Assembly: GCA_039683515.1 (NCBI GenBank)
Contig: JBDKRG010000045.1
Location: 1-17,171 of the forward strand
Origin: JAJFUE01 sp039683515
GTDB taxonomy: Bacteria; Sumerlaeota; Sumerlaeia; MVZB01
Length of the DNA stretch: 17,171 nt
Direction of reading: 5' to 3'
The translations under genes were made by a program, and so were the position numbers. The notes under the pieces were generated by a model. The model searched no databases and was not told the DNA's origin. It was given only the letters and a program-made list of their open reading frames with translations. Below are positions 10,320 to 17,171 of this stretch, piece by piece. Within the stretch, counting starts at the first letter, position 1; each line of letters starts with the position of its first letter.

Positions 10320-11099
10320 TTGTTAGGATTTCGTCAATTCAAGATCGTGGCGGCGCTGGTCCTGTGCCTTGCCGTGGCCGCCGCGGCCGGCTGCGCGCGC
10401 GGCTCCAAGTCGGCCCCATCCGCCCCCTCGGACAAGGAAGCCCACGCCGCGGCCGGGCGCCTCGTGAGCGCCCTGGGCGGCGCCGGGCGGCTCGACCGCA
10501 TCCGCTACCTGCGCTTCGAAATTTCGTTCCAGGACGAGGGGGCCAGGCTCACCAAGCGCGCCTACTGGCTCGACCGCCGCAAGGGGCTCGTCCGGCTCGA
10601 GGGGACCCGCGGCCGCACCGGCGCCCCGTTCCTGGCGCTCCTGGACCTCAACACGAAACAGGGCAAGGTCTTTACCGGCTACCACTACGCCAACAGCGAC
10701 GACCCCGCGATCCTGCGCGAGGCGTTCGCCGACTACGAGGCCGACACCGACTGGCTCCTCGGCGTGCGGCGCCTGGCCGAGCCCGGCGCGCCGCTCAAGC
10801 ACCTCGGCACGCAGGACTTCGCCCGCCAGCCCAGCCCCACCCTCGAGCGCGCCCTCGCCGACCCGCCCGGCGGCCGGCGGCTCTACCACCTCTCGGCCGA
10901 CGGCAAGAGCGTCATCGGATCGACGACGATCGCCGGCCGCGCCCCGTCCAGCTACATCTGGACGCAGTGGCGGCCGCTCCGCAAATTCAAGTTCCCCGTC
11001 CGCTTCGAGCGCGTCTCGGGAGGCGGCCCGCGCGAGATCCGCATCTCTAATGTCTTCGCGCCCAAAACCATCGAAGCCGAAATCTTCACCCGTCCATGA
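10320..11099 (+). CDS. Putative lipoprotein of unknown function (possible LolA-like fold)
   Basis: A 259-residue product. Residues 1-25 form a lipoprotein signal with basic FRQFK, a hydrophobic run and a lipobox AAGC with Cys25. The rest starts with a helical segment (AAGRLVSALGG), then alternating strands such as RYLRFEISFQ and RAYWLDRRKGLVRLE, and ends in charged beta segments. This arrangement recalls the beta-sheet folds of LolA-like lipoprotein carriers, but I cannot assign a family. The start is TTG at 10320, with AGGG 7 nt upstream. No in-frame ATG exists nearby, and a GTG nine codons later would remove the basic part of the signal. It is the first gene of a four-gene rightward cluster and divergent from fabD. 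Confidence 0.8.
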   Translation: MLGFRQFKIVAALVLCLAVAAAAGCARGSKSAPSAPSDKEAHAAAGRLVSALGGAGRLDRIRYLRFEISFQDEGARLTKRAYWLDRRKGLVRLEGTRGRTGAPFLALLDLNTKQGKVFTGYHYANSDDPAILREAFADYEADTDWLLGVRRLAEPGAPLKHLGTQDFARQPSPTLERALADPPGGRRLYHLSADGKSVIGSTTIAGRAPSSYIWTQWRPLRKFKFPVRFERVSGGGPREIRISNVFAPKTIEAEIFTRP

Positions 11100-11106
11100 T
11101 TTGCAG

Positions 11107-11127
11107 GCCGCTTCGGCCCGAAGCGGC
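11107..11127 (+). promoter_or_regulatory. Hairpin between lipoprotein and YdjM-like gene
   Basis: A perfect 9-bp stem GCCGCTTCG/CGAAGCGGC with loop GCC lies 8 nt after one stop codon and 15 nt before the next ATG. It has no T-run, so it is not an ordinary terminator. It could shape the mRNA around the downstream ribosome binding site or mark an RNA processing point. The function is unproven. Confidence 0.45.
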
Positions 11128-11142
11128 ATCGGATGAGAAGTC

Positions 11143-11664
11143 ATGCCTTCCGTATTCGCCCATCCCGCCGTCCCGATCGCCCTGGCCTGCGTCGCCGGGC
11201 GCAAGCGCGTCTCGCCGTCGCTCATGGCGGCCGGCCTCGTGGCCTCGCTCCTGCCCGACGCCGACGTCGTCGCGTTCCGGTTCGGCATCCCGTACGGCGC
11301 GATGTTCGGCCACCGCGGATTTTTCCACTCGATCTTCTTTGCCGCCCTGGCCGGAGCCGCCGCGGCGCTGTACTTCAGGCGGCGGCGCGCCGTTTCCTTC
11401 CTGTTCGTTTTCGCCTGCATGGCCTCGCACGGCCTGCTCGACGCGATCACCGACGGCGGCAAGGGGATCGGCCTCCTCGCCCCGTTCACCGCCGAGCGCT
11501 ACTTCTTCCCGTGGCGCCCGATCACCGTCTGCTCGCTTTCGCCGCGGCACTTCTTCTCGTCCGAGTTCTGGAGCGTCATGCTCTCGGAAATCAAGTGGGT
11601 GTGGGCGCCGTGTTGCCTGCTCGGCGCGATCGGCGTCGCCCGGCGCAAAAGGCAACGTTCTTGA
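11143..11664 (+). CDS. YdjM-like (DUF457) inner-membrane metal-dependent hydrolase
   Basis: A 173-residue membrane protein with the features of the YdjM/DUF457 family: His7 in the N-terminal HPAV, Asp39 and Asp41 in LLPDADVV, then GHRGFFHS with His57 and His62, and SHGLLDAITDGG with His96 and Asp100. These acidic and histidine residues are the presumed metal ligands. Three or four hydrophobic segments (about 24-37, 63-78, 84-97 and 155-167) place it in the membrane. The family's substrate is not established; in some bacteria a member is under LexA control. No LexA-like box was seen here. It follows the lipoprotein gene by 43 bp and is probably co-transcribed. Confidence 0.88.
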   Translation: MPSVFAHPAVPIALACVAGRKRVSPSLMAAGLVASLLPDADVVAFRFGIPYGAMFGHRGFFHSIFFAALAGAAAALYFRRRRAVSFLFVFACMASHGLLDAITDGGKGIGLLAPFTAERYFFPWRPITVCSLSPRHFFSSEFWSVMLSEIKWVWAPCCLLGAIGVARRKRQRS

Positions 11665-11708
11665 CGCGCGCGCCGGCGCCGGAACAAAATAGCGCACTGC
11701 CCGACACC

Positions 11709-11714
11709 GGAGGG
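11709..11714 (+). promoter_or_regulatory. Ribosome binding site fixing the acetyltransferase start
   Basis: GGAGGG lies 8 nt before the GTG at 11723. The upstream in-frame GTG at 11714 overlaps this site, so it cannot be served by it. This favours translation starting MAYEIRP. Confidence 0.6.
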
Positions 11715-11722
11715 TGTTTGCC

Positions 11723-12391
11723 GTGGCTTACGAAATCCGTCCGATCTCTTCCTCCGAATGGCTCCCCGACCGCTGCCTGAGGCTCAACGGCCCGTTCGAC
11801 CCGCGCGGCGCCGACAAACAGGCCGGCTGCCAGCGCCTTCAAACGTTTTTCACCCAGGGCCGCCGCGACCGGCTCGTCGCCCTTTACGAGGACTGCCTCC
11901 TGCGCCACGGCTGCTGCGGGTTCGTCGCGTGGGACGGCCCGTTGGCGATCGGCTACAACACTTTTTTCCCGAAGGACTGGATGCCGACGCGCCACGCGCC
12001 CAAGCCCGAGCAGAAGCAGCCCGACACGCTCTCCCACCACTGCATCTCGGTCGCCGAGCCGGTGGCGATGGGCGAGGAAACCGTCGCCGCCGACCTGCTC
12101 CGCCACACGTTCGACTGGGCGCGCGCCAACGGCTGGGAACGCTTCGAGGTCCAGGCGATCTTCCCGACCAACCCCGCCTGCCGGGTCGCGCTCAACCTCT
12201 ACGGCCGCGAGTTCTGGGAGCGCCAGGGCCTGCGCGTCGTGAGCGAGACCGATCCCGACCGCCACTTCGACGTCATCCGCTCGGTCGCCCGGCTCGACGG
12301 GATCGCCATTGAAACCGAGGCCGACGCCGATCATTATGATCCGAACTGGCGCAAAGACGCCGTCCACTTCACCATGGCCATCGATTTATGA
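11723..12391 (+). CDS. GNAT-like N-acetyltransferase family protein
   Basis: A 222-residue product (start chosen from the ribosome binding site at 11709-11714). The order of segments suits a GNAT acyl-CoA transferase: a strand GFVAWDGPLAIGY, a strand around HHCISVAEP, a long helix (about EETVAADLLRHTFDWARANG), a strand RFEVQAIF and the C-terminal motif FWERQGLRVVSE, like the usual FYEKxGF. The acetyl-CoA loop normally reads Q/RxxGxG/A; here it is VAMGEETVA, which lacks the basic residue. Either a divergent enzyme or a non-catalytic relative is possible. The substrate is unknown. The last four bases overlap the start of a small lipoprotein gene, implying translational coupling. Confidence 0.72.
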   Translation: MAYEIRPISSSEWLPDRCLRLNGPFDPRGADKQAGCQRLQTFFTQGRRDRLVALYEDCLLRHGCCGFVAWDGPLAIGYNTFFPKDWMPTRHAPKPEQKQPDTLSHHCISVAEPVAMGEETVAADLLRHTFDWARANGWERFEVQAIFPTNPACRVALNLYGREFWERQGLRVVSETDPDRHFDVIRSVARLDGIAIETEADADHYDPNWRKDAVHFTMAIDL

Positions 12392-12645
12392 AAACAAAAC
12401 TGTTCCTGCTGATTGCCGCGACGATCCTCCTCTCCGGGTGCGGATCGATCAAGAAGAAGACCTCCAACGACGCCGACGGCTACGCGATCACGCGCACGTA
12501 TTTGTGGGGCATCCCGGTTTACGAGGAGCGCGCGTGGGTCGACACGCCGATGCCGACCGGCGGCGCCGACACGATGAAGTGGATGGACCGCCAGATGCAG
12601 AAGACCGACGAGTCCGTCCGCATCCACCTGAATCCCGGGCAGTAA
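12388..12645 (+). CDS. Small lipoprotein of unknown function
   Basis: An 85-residue protein with a short classic lipoprotein signal: MKTK, a hydrophobic run and a lipobox LSGC with Cys18. The mature part is only about 67 residues, polar and without membrane segments or a recognised family. Its ATG overlaps the TGA of the upstream acetyltransferase gene (ATGA), so the two are very likely translated in a coupled way. It is the last gene of the rightward cluster. Small hairpins follow it at 12665-12700 (arms GGTTCGTG/CACGAACC), before the large repeat. The call as a real gene rests on the clean signal peptide and the overlap. Confidence 0.8.
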   Translation: MKTKLFLLIAATILLSGCGSIKKKTSNDADGYAITRTYLWGIPVYEERAWVDTPMPTGGADTMKWMDRQMQKTDESVRIHLNPGQ

Positions 12646-12698
12646 CCAATAGAGTGAGTGACTCGGTTCGTGCTCGTGCGCCTAATCGTGATCACGAA

Positions 12699-13005
12699 CC
12701 CCGCGACTGATCGTTTGTCATTCCCCAAATTCTTGGCCCCAGCGGGGCCGGCGCGAGTAGCCCCCGGCGAAGCGAAGCGCCGCCGGGGGTCAGGATGCCA
12801 TCGAACAACGCGCCCCGGAGGGGCGCCCGCGACATCAGGCGTGCGGGCGCCCGCTTCGGGGCGCGATTCCTGATCCGCCTTTCACCCCCGGCGGCGCTTC
12901 GCTTCGCCGGGGGCTACTTGCGAACACACCTCCGGTGTGTCCAGATCGGATTTGGCCTCTTTTCAATAAACAATTTGGGGAATGACGGGCGATTCATCGC
13001 GGGGT
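12699..13005. repeat. Palindromic repeat family A, copy 3 (full-length, MITE-like)
   Basis: The terminal inverted repeats are exact over 15 bp: GTCATTCCCCAAATT at 12717-12731 and its complement at 12972-12986. They extend outward, less perfectly, to CCCCGCGA near 12699 and CGCGGGG at 12999-13004. Inside are a 35-bp perfect inverted pair (12756-12790 and 12884-12918), a hairpin GGCCCC/GGGGCC (12735-12749), arms GCGCCCGC/GCGGGCGC between them, and a hairpin ACACACC/GGTGTGT (12924-12940). Positions 12822-12955 match 173-306. No transposase or meaningful reading frame is inside. This is consistent with a non-autonomous element mobilised from elsewhere, which is inference. Confidence 0.82.
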
Positions 13006-13022
13006 GTAAGCGATCTTCTCCC

Positions 13023-13044
13023 GGAAACCGTTTCATAGGTTTCC
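13023..13044. repeat. Short hairpin downstream of lepA
   Basis: Arms GGAAACC and GGTTTCC (7 bp, 8-nt loop). They resemble the GGAAACCGTT hairpin after surE at 6729-6746. There is no T-run, so a terminator role is doubtful. The rest of the stretch to 13140 holds nothing recognisable and no clear lepA terminator. Confidence 0.5.
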
Positions 13045-13140
13045 TCTCTGCGTAAAACTTTTTTATAAGGCTCCAGATTTTTACGGATGGTCAAAAACTC
13101 TGCGCCCTCGGCCGGGCCCTGCGTCTTTGCGGTGAAAAAT

Positions 13141-14946
<1,806 letters not shown>

Positions 14947-15000
14947 TCATTCTCTTTCGGCCGGAGGGCGGTCCAGCCGCGCTCCGCGCCATAACCAACC

Positions 15001-16347
15001 CTATTTTTTACCTTTTTTCCAGCCACCGGGTAAAGAAGGAAGTAGGCCGGCGACCCCGGCGACGACCGCCATCACCGGCATGATCGGGACGCGGAAGCGC
15101 GGATTGGCTTCGGGGCCGGCCGAAATCACGACGAAATACAGGATCGCGCCCCACAGCAGCCAGTCCAGCGCCGGCGAGCGCGCCTCCGGCCGCCGCCAGA
15201 TCACCCACAGCGCGGCGACGAGCAAAACATAGACGAGAAGACCATAAAGCTGGACGTAGGCCATCCGCGCCAGCTCGGCCGGGTGCGCCGCCAGCCACCC
15301 GAGCGTCTCGGGCGAGGCCGCGGTCTTGAACATCCAACCAACGGATCCGAAATTCCCGAATCTGCCATAGAGGAATTCGCGGGTCGCGGCGTCGGCCGGG
15401 CCGAACAGCATTTTGAACAACCCGACCACCTGCGTGCGCAACGCAAGGGCCGGATGCTCGAGCACGATCCGGGTTCCCTCGCGGCCCATCCAGCGGTCGC
15501 GCTCGGCGGGGGAAAGATGAGGCGGGACCGTTTCGTTCAGCCGGGCGCGGGCTTCCTGGATCGAGATGCCGTCACGCAACGCGACGACCCCCGCCGCCCG
15601 GTAGTCGAACATGTTGAGCTCGCCGATCGTGCTCAGGACCGGCCGGCAGGTGCGCGTGTAGTTGTAGTATTGCCATCCGCCGACGAGCGCGGCATAAGGC
15701 AGAAGCATGAGCGGGATCAGCTTGAACGCGGCGCGGCCGCGGGTGAAGGCCATCCACACGGCGATCGGGAAAACGAGGAAGTAGGCGATCGGCCGCGTGA
15801 GCGTCGCGAAGGCGAGCATCGCGCCGCCGGACAGGGCGCACATCTTCGGGCCGCTCCGATCGATCGCGCCCGAGAGGCCGACGAGCGCCGCGACGAGCAG
15901 CAGCGTAAACAGCGTCTCGCTCAGGATCATCCCGGAGTAAATGAACGAGACCGGGTCGAGCGCGAAGATCAGCGCCGCCGCCCACGCCCCGCCGCGCCCC
16001 CAACGGTAAAGCCCCAGGTGAAAAACAAATATGACGGTCAGCACGCTCAGCGCGGCCTGGATGTCGAGCAAGGCGAGTCGATTGGACCCGAAATACTTGT
16101 AGACCTCGAAGATGAAGGCCGGGTAGCCCGGCGTGCGCCGGATCTGGGGGGTGGCCGGCTGATCGGGCGAGACGGCGAACCGGCCGGTCTCGAGAAGCGC
16201 CAGAGCCGTGTTCTCGTAGTCGCGCGAGTCGAACACGAACACGGACTCGGGGGCATGGGCCATCGTCCAATGCACCGCCGCGACCCGGGCCGCGAGCAGC
16301 CCGAGCACGAGGCAAGCCAGGAGCAACATGTCCCCGCGCCGCGCCAT
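15001..16347 (-). CDS. GT39/ArnT-type membrane glycosyltransferase
   Basis: A 448-residue polytopic protein with roughly ten to twelve hydrophobic helices. The N-terminal pattern fits lipid-linked-sugar glycosyltransferases of the PMT/ArnT (GT-C) type: helix 1 (7-25), then FDSRDY with Asp40 and Asp43 at the place of the family's catalytic loop acids, RRTPGYPAF (70-78), then ILSETLFTLLL and FATLTRPIAY. Such enzymes use polyprenyl-phosphate sugars on the outer face of the inner membrane. The acceptor (protein, lipid A or polysaccharide) cannot be told. The ATG has a strong GGAGGAG site 4 nt upstream. It is probably the first gene of a two-gene unit with lepA. No other glycan genes are nearby. 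Confidence 0.86.
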   Translation of the reverse strand: MARRGDMLLLACLVLGLLAARVAAVHWTMAHAPESVFVFDSRDYENTALALLETGRFAVSPDQPATPQIRRTPGYPAFIFEVYKYFGSNRLALLDIQAALSVLTVIFVFHLGLYRWGRGGAWAAALIFALDPVSFIYSGMILSETLFTLLLVAALVGLSGAIDRSGPKMCALSGGAMLAFATLTRPIAYFLVFPIAVWMAFTRGRAAFKLIPLMLLPYAALVGGWQYYNYTRTCRPVLSTIGELNMFDYRAAGVVALRDGISIQEARARLNETVPPHLSPAERDRWMGREGTRIVLEHPALALRTQVVGLFKMLFGPADAATREFLYGRFGNFGSVGWMFKTAASPETLGWLAAHPAELARMAYVQLYGLLVYVLLVAALWVIWRRPEARSPALDWLLWGAILYFVVISAGPEANPRFRVPIMPVMAVVAGVAGLLPSLPGGWKKGKK

Positions 16348-16417
16348 TCATCTCCTCCAAGACTCCGCACGAGGATACATTGAAAGTATTTAAAAGTCAG
16401 ATGGTTTCATGCAGTAG

Positions 16418-16435
16418 CCCGAGCGTCAGCGAGGG
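16418..16435. repeat. Mini-hairpin of an intergenic repeat type
   Basis: CCCGAGC, GTCA, GCGAGGG: three C-G pairs, two G/A mismatches, two more pairs and a 4-nt loop. From memory, the surrounding words (TAGCCCGAGCGTCAGCGAGG) resemble dispersed repeats of planctomycete genomes. Only one copy is in the window. The rest of the 160-bp gap between the two genes shows nothing else. Confidence 0.45.
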
Positions 16436-16507
16436 ATTGAATTGACGGGTGGCGGGTTGTGTCCGGAGCAAACTGAAGCTTGAACTCCAAACAGAAATTC
16501 CGCCGGA

Positions 16508-16732
16508 TTATTCGCTCTCGAGGCCGAACCAGCGGGCGAGGAAGGGGGCGGCGGTCAGGACGAGGCCGATGACGGCGATCGCGGCCGTGCCGGAGACGAA
16601 AAATGGATAAAGCATCAGCAGCGCGCCGGCAATGAGGAACCAGATTTCGGTCTGGCGCTTGCCGTAAATAAAATACGCGAGGCCGAACAGGCCGAAGACG
16701 CTGGTGAGAATGAGCGAGGCGGGATCGAACAT
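16508..16732 (-). CDS. Small three-helix membrane protein
   Basis: A 74-residue, very hydrophobic protein with three probable membrane helices (about 5-22, 31-46 and 49-67) and the motif FGLFGLAYFIYGKRQ, followed by LYPFFVSGT. This pattern matches, from memory, a widespread family of about 70 residues often labelled amino acid transport protein without experimental support. The ATG at 16732 is chosen because GGGGAG at 16742-16747 sits 9 nt upstream. The in-frame ATG at 16741 abuts that site, and longer starts would run into low-complexity repeat. It lies on the same strand as the glycosyltransferase gene, 160 bp upstream of it. Confidence 0.75.
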   Translation of the reverse strand: MFDPASLILTSVFGLFGLAYFIYGKRQTEIWFLIAGALLMLYPFFVSGTAAIAVIGLVLTAAPFLARWFGLESE

Positions 16733-16741
16733 CGAATTCAT

Positions 16742-16747
16742 CTCCCC
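16742..16747 (-). promoter_or_regulatory. Ribosome binding site fixing the small membrane protein start
   Basis: GGGGAG on the minus strand sits 9 nt before the ATG at 16732 and directly against the ATG at 16741. This favours the shorter product. Confidence 0.5.
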
Positions 16748-16887
16748 AATTCTTATCGTCCGGGGAGGTCGATCATACAACATGAGCTTCTTCCAAAAAG
16801 ACACATCCAATAGCGACGTGCCCGGGGGCAGCGGGGCCACGGGCGAAAAGGACATAAAGGAGCAAAGGGACCAAAAGTGTTGGGTGG

Positions 16888-17171
16888 CTAGCCGAAGCGG
16901 CGGGGGACGGGGGGGTGGGGATTGCGGATTGCGGATTGCGGATTGCGGATTTCGGACTGCGGATTGCGGATTTCGGATTGCGGATTGTGGATTGGGGAAT
17001 TGTCGCCTGGATCTTGGGCTGATCGGTCGGATTGGTCGGATTCGGGAATTTTGCAATCCGGAATCGGCAATCCGCCATCGGCGAAGGCGGTCGCGATGGC
17101 TTCGAGCTCGGGGCGGATGCGGTCGAGCGGGACGTCGGGGAGCGAACGGATTTGGGGAATGTCGGGCTGGG
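16888..17171 (-). CDS. 3' end of a gene cut by the window edge, ending in repeat-encoded tail
   Basis: An open frame enters from the right edge with no start codon needed and continues to a TAG at 16888-16890. The first 33 or so codons look truly coding: QPDIPQIRSLPDVPLDRIR, followed by PELEAIATAFADGG, with G or C strongly favoured at third positions. After that, at about 17070, the frame passes into low-complexity sequence and then the heptanucleotide array, giving heptapeptides such as NPQSAIR and a tail HPPVPRRFG. The true gene probably once ended nearer 17070, or the reading frame was changed by the repeat. No family is recognisable from the fragment. Its direction matches the small membrane protein and lepA cluster. 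Confidence 0.5.
   Translation of the reverse strand, partial: QPDIPQIRSLPDVPLDRIRPELEAIATAFADGGLPIPDCKIPESDQSDRSAQDPGDNSPIHNPQSEIRNPQSEIRNPQSAIRNPHPPVPRRFG
16919..16995. repeat. Heptanucleotide tandem repeat (GGATTGC)n, 11 units
   Basis: Eleven contiguous 7-bp units. Six are exact GGATTGC runs or repeats and the others differ by one base (GGATTTC, GGACTGC, GGATTGT, GGATTGG). Degenerate related pieces continue to about 17060, including an inverted GCAATCC pair at 17053-17072. Because 7 is one more than a multiple of 3, each strand encodes one heptapeptide in all frames, and none contains a stop. Confidence 0.92.

Noticed and set aside
16841..16877. A purine-rich stretch with repeated AAAGGA-like words
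   Set aside because: It is low-complexity sequence without clear unit length or pairing, so no feature could be defended.
16742..17005. A fourth family A element bounded by CTCCCCAATTCTT and ATTGGGGAATTGTC
   Set aside because: The ends match the terminal repeats only over about ten bases, the inside has no family A sequence, and one end falls in a ribosome binding site.
16508..17056. A 182-residue version of the small membrane protein with an NPQSAIR-rich N terminus
   Set aside because: The first 105 residues come from the heptamer array and low-complexity sequence. A ribosome binding site and family-like length support starting at 16732.

Overview
This window reads as a piece of a GC-rich bacterial chromosome, probably from an uncultured, deeply branching Gram-negative lineage. 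The Gram-negative reading rests on three lipobox-bearing lipoproteins, SurE and typical Gram-negative housekeeping genes. The style of the intergenic repeats, the C-terminal domain of the secreted hydrolase and the acidic tail of GyrA recall Planctomycetota and neighbouring candidate phyla, but I cannot fix the phylum from the sequence alone. No phage, plasmid, transposase, CRISPR, tRNA or rRNA gene was seen.

Layout, left to right. Two palindromic repeats (1-306) precede a secreted clan GH-A glycoside hydrolase (407-2098, +) and gyrA (2362-4857, +), which ends in a clear terminator. A 198-bp symmetric palindrome fills the gap to an opposing lipoprotein gene (5298-5756, -). The next gene is surE (5878-6681, +), divergent from that lipoprotein. 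A repeat cluster (6731-7065) separates surE from an opposing membrane sensor histidine kinase (about 7142-9100, -). fabD (9295-10239, -) has its own terminator and is divergent from a four-gene rightward cluster: a lipoprotein (10320), a YdjM-like membrane hydrolase (11143), a GNAT-like acetyltransferase (11723) and a small lipoprotein overlapping it by 4 nt (12388). Another large repeat (12699-13005) separates this cluster from the leftward group: lepA (13141-14946), a GT39-type membrane glycosyltransferase just upstream of it (15001-16347), a 74-aa three-helix membrane protein (16508-16732) and the truncated end of one more gene (16888-17171), whose 3' end runs through a heptanucleotide tandem repeat.

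The genes are mostly conserved housekeeping functions (DNA topology, fatty acid synthesis, nucleotide salvage, translation) mixed with envelope proteins of unknown role. They do not form one pathway.

The most unusual content is intergenic. Three unrelated-looking families of nested palindromes, called here A, B and C, occur in the window. Every gap between convergent genes (three of three) holds a large palindrome cluster, while the two divergent gaps are short and hold none. Several arms are tipped with GNA triloop sequences such as GCGAAGC, a known ultra-stable DNA mini-hairpin. The two copies of family B differ at paired positions in ways that mostly keep the pairing. This resembles REP/BIME or MITE-like non-autonomous elements in an undescribed lineage-specific form. 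That reading is inference.
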